Shown: positions 1 to 5,175 of the stretch, in pieces
Layout of the letters: each line of letters starts with the position of its first letter
Position numbering within the stretch: the first letter of the stretch is position 1
Assembly: GCA_023429365.1 (NCBI GenBank)
Contig: JAEYVW010000189.1
Location: forward strand, 1-5,175
Direction: 5' to 3'
Length of the DNA stretch: 5,175 nucleotides
DNA from: Bacteroidota bacterium
GTDB lineage: Bacteria > Bacteroidota > Bacteroidia > Chitinophagales > Chitinophagaceae
The notes under the pieces: model-generated
What the model saw: only the letters and a program-made list of their open reading frames with translations
Told to the model about the DNA's origin: nothing
The model's database searches: none
Translations under genes and position numbers: made by a program

Positions 1-1
1 G

Positions 2-1177
2 AACTGGAAAAAGAAACAGGATAGTTCTCGTCCATTGCTTGTATTGTTAAACACCAGTGGCGGTGGGCATAGGAGTGCCACCTTTACATTTAGCATGCTG
101 CAATACCTGGATAGTTTAAGCAATGGGACTATCATGAAAAAAATATTCCTGATCAACGGTGCTTCCGGGGGAATGATTGGTGCCACTTATTTCAGAGAAC
201 TATACCTGCAAAAACTTAAGGGAAGGAATATTGACCTCCAGGATCCCAAATATGTAGAAGACATAGCCGGGGATGTGTTGAATCCAGTGTTTTCTTCGTT
301 TGTAGCAAGAGACCTGATTGCCCCCGCGCAAAAATTCAATGTTGATCAATACACTTATGTAAAAGATCGGGGGTATGCGTTTGAAGAAAAGCTGAATACC
401 AATACCAGGCGGATACTTGACAAACAAATTGGTGATTATGCTGAAGATGAAAAGGCGGCCAATATTCCACTCATGTTCTACAATTCCGTTGTGACCAGGG
501 ATAGCCGCAAACTCATCATCAGTACACAACCCGTGAGCTTTATGATGCAGGGCTGGCAGGACACTACACGCCTGCCGGTGATGGATCCTGATGTCATTGA
601 TTTTTCAGCATTCTTCAAAAACCAGGATGCTCAAAACCTGCGGATCCTTACCGCCATGCGCATGAATGCTACGTTTCCGATCGTGCTTCCCAATGTATGG
701 TTACCCTCCAACCCGGTTATTGATGTGATGGACGCCGGATTGAGAGATAATTACGGACAGGAAACTTCCCTGCGTTTTCTCGAAGCTTTTGATGACTGGA
801 TTAAAGAAAATACAAGCGGAGTATTGCTGATACAGGTAAGAGACCGAAGCCCGGGAGGTTGGGAATATCCATATATGTCGGATGATATAACCGATCATGC
901 CACCAAACCATTTCTGTTATTGCAACACAATTGGTTTAAGATGATGGAGTATTTTCAAAATGATATGCTCAGTTATTATGCCGAGCATCCGGGCCGGACC
1001 GTACATAAAGTTTTATTCCAGTATGCCTCTGACAAAGAAGAAAATAAGGCAGCCCTGAATTTTCACCTGAGCAAAAGGGAGCAAAAAGATATTATTAACT
1101 CGGTAAACTCACCTGCCAATGAAAATAGTTTCCGTTTGCTTAGCAAGTTACTTCACTTTGACTACAGCGGGAAATAG
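2..1177 (+). CDS. Patatin-like phospholipase family protein, 3' part (start lies before the window)
   Basis: The reading frame is open from the left edge, so 391 codons of the C-terminal part are visible and the start is missing. The TTG at base 35 is an internal Leu, because it falls within the first strand just before the glycine-rich oxyanion motif. Numbering from base 2: oxyanion-hole motif SGGGHRSA at about residues 19-26; nucleophile elbow GASGG with Ser55 (bases 164-166); the family's small-residue/FP motif (NATFPIVLP) before the second catalytic region; and catalytic Asp244 in MDAGLRDNYG (bases 731-733). Patatins use a Ser-Asp dyad to hydrolyse acyl esters of phospholipids and other lipids. 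Here the Asp motif reads DAG, where DGG or DGA is usual. No membrane helix is visible in this part; signal peptide and localisation cannot be judged. The gene converges on the lipid kinase. The patatin fold is well supported, but substrate and biological role are unknown. Confidence 0.85.
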   Translation, partial: NWKKKQDSSRPLLVLLNTSGGGHRSATFTFSMLQYLDSLSNGTIMKKIFLINGASGGMIGATYFRELYLQKLKGRNIDLQDPKYVEDIAGDVLNPVFSSFVARDLIAPAQKFNVDQYTYVKDRGYAFEEKLNTNTRRILDKQIGDYAEDEKAANIPLMFYNSVVTRDSRKLIISTQPVSFMMQGWQDTTRLPVMDPDVIDFSAFFKNQDAQNLRILTAMRMNATFPIVLPNVWLPSNPVIDVMDAGLRDNYGQETSLRFLEAFDDWIKENTSGVLLIQVRDRSPGGWEYPYMSDDITDHATKPFLLLQHNWFKMMEYFQNDMLSYYAEHPGRTVHKVLFQYASDKEENKAALNFHLSKREQKDIINSVNSPANENSFRLLSKLLHFDYSGK

Positions 1178-1196
1178 TCGCGGGGTGATTTTTTTT
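1160..1196 (+). terminator. Weak candidate terminator after the patatin-like gene
   Basis: GACTA (1160-1164) and TAGTC (1175-1179) can pair around a 10-base loop that includes the end of the coding sequence. A run of eight T follows at 1189-1196. The stem is only 5 bp and sits 9 bases before the T run, so this is a poor match to an intrinsic terminator. The T run does lie in the 25-bp gap between two convergent genes, where termination is expected. No matching signal is seen for the opposite strand. Confidence 0.25.
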
Positions 1197-1202
1197 ATTT
1201 GA

Positions 1203-2111
1203 TCATTCGGCTACGGCCACCGGTTGTATAAGCCGGAAGCATTTTTTTTTGATGGATATTTTTAACTCTCCAGGTGTTTCTACCGGATCGCCATCAATAT
1301 GCATCGGAGCCTGGTCAGTGTTTTTAATCGTGATGGATTCAGCCTGGAAGTAACTGATCGGCTGTTCGAGTGAATTTTCAACTTTCTTGATCTTGCCGGC
1401 AAAGACCTGCTTAACAAGATTATAAAGCAGGCGGGGTTTTGCTGCTTTTTTTACGATAACAATATCCAAAAGCCCATCAGCCAATAACGCTTCCGGTGCT
1501 ATTGTAAAATGATTACCAAACTGGTTGCTGTTGGCGATGCTGATAAAAAAAGCTTCCGTCGAAAATCCCCGGCCGCCCGCTTCTACATCAAAACGATAAG
1601 GCGAAATAGAAAAAAAATTCCTGCTCACCAGGCTGGCATAGGTGGCAAAACCCCGCTTGGGTTGTTTAGCAAATTCATGCGCCACCTTAGCATCGAACCC
1701 AAGTCCGCAGAGCATACACGCGAACTGATCATTCACATAAAAACCATCGATTGCGGATGCCTCTCCATTAAAAACTATGTCAAGCGCTTTTTCGGGTCGT
1801 TTTGGAATTTTTGCCGCCAGTGCAAGGCCATTGCCGGATCCACAGGGTATGATCCCAAAATTTACCCGTTCTTTCACCAGGCTGTTCACGACCTGGTTTA
1901 CTGTGCCATCGCCACCGGCAATCACTACATCTGTAATTTTCTCTTCCAGGATGATGGGACGAAGAAATGAATAGTCACCACTAGCAACAGATGGAAATAT
2001 ATGAAATGGAATACCCAGGTTCCGGGTTCTTGTCTGTATGTATTCCTGGAGATCTCTTTTTGTTCTCGTACCGGCTATCGGATTAATGATATAGATAATG
2101 CGCTTTTGCAT
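1203..2111 (-). CDS. Diacylglycerol/sphingosine kinase-family lipid kinase (YegS/DgkB type)
   Basis: A complete 302-residue protein, close to the usual 290-320 for the family; it starts at ATG 2111-2109 and ends at TGA 1205-1203. Family members transfer phosphate from ATP to a lipid hydroxyl such as diacylglycerol or a sphingoid base, at the cytoplasmic membrane face. Motifs in order: INP (9-11) in the first strand; GGDGT (66-70), the nucleotide-binding signature; PCGSGNGLA (89-97); GLGFDA (136-141); APEALLADGLLDI (205-217) with Asp212; and IDGDP (272-276). The GSGNGLA form is closer to eukaryotic sphingosine kinases (GSGNALA) than to the GTxNDF form of YegS/DgkB. The last motif is DGD where DGE is usual. 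No signal peptide or membrane helix is seen, as expected for a peripheral enzyme. It lies 53 bp downstream of the ketosynthase gene on the same strand and has its own promoter candidate. The family is certain; the lipid substrate is not. Confidence 0.93.
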   Translation of the reverse strand: MQKRIIYIINPIAGTRTKRDLQEYIQTRTRNLGIPFHIFPSVASGDYSFLRPIILEEKITDVVIAGGDGTVNQVVNSLVKERVNFGIIPCGSGNGLALAAKIPKRPEKALDIVFNGEASAIDGFYVNDQFACMLCGLGFDAKVAHEFAKQPKRGFATYASLVSRNFFSISPYRFDVEAGGRGFSTEAFFISIANSNQFGNHFTIAPEALLADGLLDIVIVKKAAKPRLLYNLVKQVFAGKIKKVENSLEQPISYFQAESITIKNTDQAPMHIDGDPVETPGELKISIKKKCFRLIQPVAVAE

Positions 2112-2145
2112 GTAACATCTTCAATGAAAAAATAATATCGCGGGC

Positions 2146-2177
2146 CAAAATTAGCCGCTACATTTCACCAACGCAAA
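2146..2177 (-). promoter_or_regulatory. Candidate Bacteroidota-type promoter for the lipid kinase gene
   Basis: Read on the minus strand, TTTG (2177-2174) is followed after 20 bases by TAATTTTG (2153-2146). This matches the Bacteroidota housekeeping pattern of a TTTG -33 element and a TAnnTTTG -7 element at about 20 bp spacing. Transcription would begin near 2140, leaving a leader of roughly 28 bases before the ATG at 2111. The -33 element lies inside the last codons of the ketosynthase gene, so the promoter spans that gene's stop codon. The leader has no clear Shine-Dalgarno sequence, which is usual in this phylum. Confidence 0.5.
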
Positions 2178-3217
2178 ATTGCGCTGCCCCAGGTAAACCC
2201 GCTTCCAAACGCCGCAAGGCAAACCAGGTCACTTTCTTTGATCTTACCCTGCTCCCAGGCTTCACAAAGGGCGATTGGTATCGAAGCGGCGGTGGTGTTT
2301 CCATACCTGTCAATATTATTGTATACCTGGTCGTCTCGTAGTTTCAGCTTTTGTTGTACAAACTGGGCGATTCGAAGGTTGGCCTGGTGAGGGATGAGCA
2401 GGTTTATATCCGTTGTCTGAAGTTGATTCGTCTTCAACGCTTCTTCGATCACTTCGGGAAATTTCACAATGGCTTTTTTAAACACCGCCGGCCCGTCCAT
2501 GTATGGAAAATTCTGGGCCTTATCGATCATCGCATGGCTCATAAACATATCGCCCATTTCACCCTCATTGAAATCGGCCAGCGATTCCTTCGTCCAGTGA
2601 TTGGCATGTGTACCCGGATTGTACATCGCGAGTATCTCCGCGCTTTCTCCATCACTATGTAAATGTGTGCTGAGTATCCCCGACTGCGACGACTCCGGTG
2701 CAGCCTGCAACACGACCGCGCCTGCGCCATCTCCAAAGATCACGGAGATATTGCGTCCCCTTGTGGTGAAATCCAGGCCGAAAGAATGCTTTTCACTTCC
2801 TACCACCAGTATGTTTTTATACATACCGGTTTTTATAAACTGGTCGGCAACACTCAGGGCATACACAAATCCACTGCATTGGTTACGTACATCAAGCGCA
2901 CCAATTTCATTCATCTTCAATGCCCTTTGTAATAAGACACCGCATCCCGGGAAATAATAATCGGGTGATAAGGTGGCAAATATGATGAAATCGATGTCCT
3001 TGGTAGTTAACCCTGCTCTTTCGATCGCGATTTTTGCGGCTTCAACACCCATCGTAGTAGTAGTCTCTCCGGTACGATGTGCGTACCTTCTTTCCCTGAT
3101 CCCCGTTCTTTCCTGGATCCACTCATCGCTGGTATCCATGTATTTCAACAGGTCGTGATTGGTTACAATACCGGCGGGAACATACATCCCTATACCGGCA
3201 ATTCGGGAGCGGTGCAT
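2165..3217 (-). CDS. fabH: 3-oxoacyl-ACP synthase III (FabH-type KAS III)
   Basis: A complete 350-residue protein. The ATG at 3217-3215 is chosen because MHRSRIAGIGMYVPAG aligns with the N-terminus of FabH enzymes; an in-frame TTG at 3268 would add 17 residues with no family counterpart. KAS III condenses a short acyl-CoA primer with malonyl-ACP to start fatty-acid synthesis in the cytosol. The Cys-His-Asn triad is intact: Cys114 (NQCSGF), His277 (IPHQANLR) and Asn307 (RYGNTTAAS). Also conserved are DTSDEWI..RTGIRER (28-43) with Trp33, Arg153 near the CoA site, the GDGAGAVVL strand (163-171) and a C-terminal FGSGFTWGSAILRW. Phe89 occupies the position of E. coli Phe87, which limits primer size. 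A segment of about 26 extra residues (roughly 200-238) is present relative to E. coli FabH, which has 317 residues. It stands alone here, not beside plsX/rpmF, so it may be a second, specialised copy; the symbol is given for family membership. Confidence 0.94.
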   Translation of the reverse strand: MHRSRIAGIGMYVPAGIVTNHDLLKYMDTSDEWIQERTGIRERRYAHRTGETTTTMGVEAAKIAIERAGLTTKDIDFIIFATLSPDYYFPGCGVLLQRALKMNEIGALDVRNQCSGFVYALSVADQFIKTGMYKNILVVGSEKHSFGLDFTTRGRNISVIFGDGAGAVVLQAAPESSQSGILSTHLHSDGESAEILAMYNPGTHANHWTKESLADFNEGEMGDMFMSHAMIDKAQNFPYMDGPAVFKKAIVKFPEVIEEALKTNQLQTTDINLLIPHQANLRIAQFVQQKLKLRDDQVYNNIDRYGNTTAASIPIALCEAWEQGKIKESDLVCLAAFGSGFTWGSAILRW

Positions 3218-3353
3218 AGCAATCTTATTTTCAGCAAGATAATGAATAGGCGCCAAGCACGCTTCCAATTCCTGCCCCTTGGGAATATAGCACGATATTT
3301 TCTAACTATACCTTTACACTCAAAGTCTACACATCTCAAGCAGTCGAAAGCCG
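3218..3353. other. Divergent intergenic region between the ketosynthase and tamB-like genes
   Basis: These 136 bp must hold the start signals for both flanking genes unless transcription enters from elsewhere. On the plus strand, TACCTTTA (3309-3316) is one base from the TAnnTTTG -7 pattern and lies 37 bp before the ATG at 3354. No TTG-type -33 element sits at the right distance, so it is only a weak candidate. On the minus strand no convincing match was found. Two 5-bp inverted repeats occur: ATTCC/GGAAT (3268-3272 and 3282-3286) and TATAG/CTATA (3286-3290 and 3306-3310). Both are short enough to be chance. No small gene or RNA is evident. Confidence 0.3.
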
Positions 3354-5175
3354 ATGGAACAACAGGAAAAAAAGGCAAATGGATGGAAACGCGCAGGAAG
3401 GATCGTGCTTAAAACCTTTCTGTGGATTTTTTTCCTCATTGTACTTGTATTCCTGCTGGTACTTACACCTCCCGTACAAAACTTTATTCGAAAGAAGGCG
3501 GTTGCTTACCTCGAAAATAAACTCGACACCAGGGTTGAGGTAGGAAGGATTTATGTCGGTCTGCCCCGGGATATTGTTTTAGAAAAAATCTACGTCGAGG
3601 ACAGGAAAAAAGACACGTTGCTTTACGGAGGCAAACTGATGGCTGATCTAAATATCTGGAAGCTTATTACAAAAGGTGAATTGATATTAAAATACATCAG
3701 CCTAAACGATATAACCGCTAAAGTCAAACGTGAACTTCCAGACACCAGCTTTAATTTCCAGTTTATCATCGACGCATTTGCTCCTACCAGCAGCAGCCCG
3801 GATACCAGTACCGGCTCCTCTGCCGCCATTAGTCTTGGCGCTATCGAACTCAATAAGATCAGGCTGCTCTATAAAGATGTGGTGACGGGCAATGACATGG
3901 AAGCATCGCTGGATCATCTATATACCCAGGTTGATAAATTTGATCCGGCGCAAATGATTTATGATGTACCCAAGACAAGCATCAGCGGCCTGGTAGCAAG
4001 AGTGTACCAGTCCAAACCCCTGGCCACTGCCGAGCCCGAATCAAAAGACAGTATAGAAGCCTTGCAGCCCAATCCCATCCAGGTCAGTTTCAAAACCCTC
4101 CAGCTGGAAAAGATCAACCTGGATTATCGCAATGATATTTCATCATTTTATTCCAAGCTGGATCTTGGTTCCTTGCAGGTGGCATCAAACACTATTGATC
4201 TCAACAAGCGGGTGATCAATCTTGATGAGGTTGCACTAAAAAATACAGTCGCGTCTATCAGGCTTGGCAAAACTAGTTCTGCCCAAGTAGTTGAGAAAGA
4301 AGTGGAGCAGGAACTGGAAACGCAGGCGGAAGCAGGCTGGCGAATTTTTGCAAATAGCATCGACCTCGAAAATAATGATCTCCAGTTTGACAACGATAAC
4401 AATCAGCGGGTAACTAAAGGAATGGATTATGCACACCTGCACGCCCGTGATTTTACACTTAGCGCTAAAAATGTTTTATTCGATACCGATTCAATTACCG
4501 GCACCATCAGCGAAGCCAGTTTCAAGGAACAAAGTGGATTTGTATTAAATCAGCTGAAAACGGAATTTCTGTATACACCCCGCAAAGCATTCCTGAGAAA
4601 TCTCTATCTCGAAACACCGGGTACAAAATTGCAACGCGATGCAGCCATCCGTTATGCCTCCATCGAATCTCTTGCAAAGAATATCGGAAGTATGCAGGTG
4701 GATCTCGATATTGAAGAAAGCCGGGTGTTGGTAAAAGACGTACTGGTATTTGCTCCCATGCTGAGCCAGCAGCCAGCGTTTGCTGATCCCAACGCGGTGT
4801 GGTATATCAATAGTCGGGTTACAGGTCGTGTTGCGGACCTGAAAATTGAAACATTACAGTTGCAGGGCCTGCAGGACACAAAGCTTGATGTATCAGGTAC
4901 GATATCCGGTTTACCGGCTATGCAAAACATGGAGGCTAACCTTGCAATCCGCAATATCAACAGTTCCCGGGGAGACATAAACCGCTTTCTACCAAAAAAT
5001 ACCTTGCCATCAAATATTAGCCTGCCAAACCGGATCCATGCATCGGGCAACATCAGGGGCAATAGCAGCCGGATGAATACTGATCTTTCAGTGAACACCG
5101 ATCTTGGTGATGCCAGCATTACCGGAAGCTTTAGTGAGTTTGATAACCCGTCGCGCATGGGTTATAATGCAAAAG
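3354..5175 (+). CDS. tamB: TamB/AsmA-like translocation and assembly module protein, 5' part (runs off the right edge)
   Basis: The frame is open from ATG 3354 to the window end, giving 607 codons with no stop; the nearest in-frame stop upstream is TAA at 3303-3305, and this is the first in-frame ATG after it. Residues 1-17 are charged (several Lys/Arg), then residues about 18-38 form one hydrophobic helix, an uncleaved inner-membrane anchor with the rest in the periplasm. The stretch after it (PPVQNFIRKKAVAYLENKL, then VEVGRIYVGLPRDIVLE) is the typical start of Bacteroidota TamB/AsmA-like proteins. What follows is a long run of short alternating strands, expected for the beta-taco groove that carries lipids or assists outer-membrane protein assembly. 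A Ser/Thr-rich linker lies near residues 142-158. Bacteroidota TamB proteins are usually about 1,400-1,700 residues, so over half should lie beyond the window, including any C-terminal DUF490 domain. No TamA partner is visible. A more general AsmA-like protein is the main alternative. Confidence 0.85.
   Translation, partial: MEQQEKKANGWKRAGRIVLKTFLWIFFLIVLVFLLVLTPPVQNFIRKKAVAYLENKLDTRVEVGRIYVGLPRDIVLEKIYVEDRKKDTLLYGGKLMADLNIWKLITKGELILKYISLNDITAKVKRELPDTSFNFQFIIDAFAPTSSSPDTSTGSSAAISLGAIELNKIRLLYKDVVTGNDMEASLDHLYTQVDKFDPAQMIYDVPKTSISGLVARVYQSKPLATAEPESKDSIEALQPNPIQVSFKTLQLEKINLDYRNDISSFYSKLDLGSLQVASNTIDLNKRVINLDEVALKNTVASIRLGKTSSAQVVEKEVEQELETQAEAGWRIFANSIDLENNDLQFDNDNNQRVTKGMDYAHLHARDFTLSAKNVLFDTDSITGTISEASFKEQSGFVLNQLKTEFLYTPRKAFLRNLYLETPGTKLQRDAAIRYASIESLAKNIGSMQVDLDIEESRVLVKDVLVFAPMLSQQPAFADPNAVWYINSRVTGRVADLKIETLQLQGLQDTKLDVSGTISGLPAMQNMEANLAIRNINSSRGDINRFLPKNTLPSNISLPNRIHASGNIRGNSSRMNTDLSVNTDLGDASITGSFSEFDNPSRMGYNAK

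Noticed and set aside
1509..1970. Plus-strand open frame of 153 codons opposite the lipid kinase
   Set aside because: It lies wholly within the strongly supported kinase gene on the other strand; its translation shows no recognisable domain.
3054..3065. Short trinucleotide repeat (GTA)n as a possible phase-variable tract
   Set aside because: Only about three perfect units, coding for a Thr run in the ketosynthase; in-frame and too short for slippage switching.
3218..3268. Upstream TTG start giving the ketosynthase 17 more residues
   Set aside because: The extension has no counterpart in FabH proteins, while the ATG at 3217 fits the family N-terminus exactly.
3268..3310. Short inverted repeats in the divergent intergenic region as possible operators
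   Set aside because: Each arm is only 5 bp and AT-rich; such repeats are expected by chance in 136 bp.
3077..3412. Plus-strand open frame of 111 codons across the ketosynthase start and intergenic region
   Set aside because: It is antisense to the ketosynthase N-terminus, overlaps the tamB-like start in another frame, and shows no domain.
241..5037. Six GGATCC sites (241, 583, 642, 1836, 3115, 5032), more than the one or two expected
   Set aside because: Most fall in common codon pairs such as GAT-CC and CGG-ATC in different genes with no regular spacing; codon use explains them adequately.
4652..5158. Minus-strand open frame of 168 codons opposite the tamB-like gene
   Set aside because: The plus-strand frame is open throughout and has a clear membrane anchor and family match; the antisense product is rich in Arg, Ser and Leu with no domain, typical of a shadow frame.

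Overview
The window looks like an ordinary chromosomal stretch from a member of the Bacteroidota, probably a Chitinophagaceae-like bacterium. Three things point there: the N-terminus of the last gene matches the large Bacteroidota form of TamB; gene starts lack clear Shine-Dalgarno sequences; and one promoter candidate fits the Bacteroidota TTTG / TAnnTTTG pattern well. The phylum is fairly secure, while the family is a guess from remembered protein similarity.

Layout. (1) Bases 2-1177, + strand: the 3' part of a patatin-like phospholipase gene whose start lies before the window. (2) Bases 1203-2111, - strand: a complete lipid kinase of the diacylglycerol/sphingosine kinase superfamily, convergent with gene 1 across a 25-bp gap. 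(3) Bases 2165-3217, - strand: a complete FabH-type ketoacyl-ACP synthase III, 53 bp upstream of the kinase and on the same strand. (4) A 136-bp divergent intergenic region, 3218-3353. (5) Bases 3354-5175, + strand: the first 607 codons of a TamB/AsmA-like envelope protein that runs off the right edge. No stretch over 300 bases lacks a gene. No tRNA, rRNA, CRISPR array, insertion sequence or attachment site was seen.

How the genes may relate. All four have roles connected with lipids or the envelope: a lipid acyl hydrolase, a lipid kinase, a fatty-acid chain-initiating condensing enzyme, and an inter-membrane transport/assembly protein. The ketosynthase and the kinase could be co-transcribed, but the kinase also has its own good promoter candidate overlapping the 3' end of the ketosynthase gene. 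Any joint pathway is inference; the genes are not a recognised conserved operon.

No novel system was found. The points worth a second look are small: a sphingosine-kinase-like nucleotide-binding signature and a DGD in place of DGE in the kinase, an insertion of about 26 residues in the ketosynthase, a DAG in place of DGG/DGA in the patatin catalytic motif, and the overlapping promoter.
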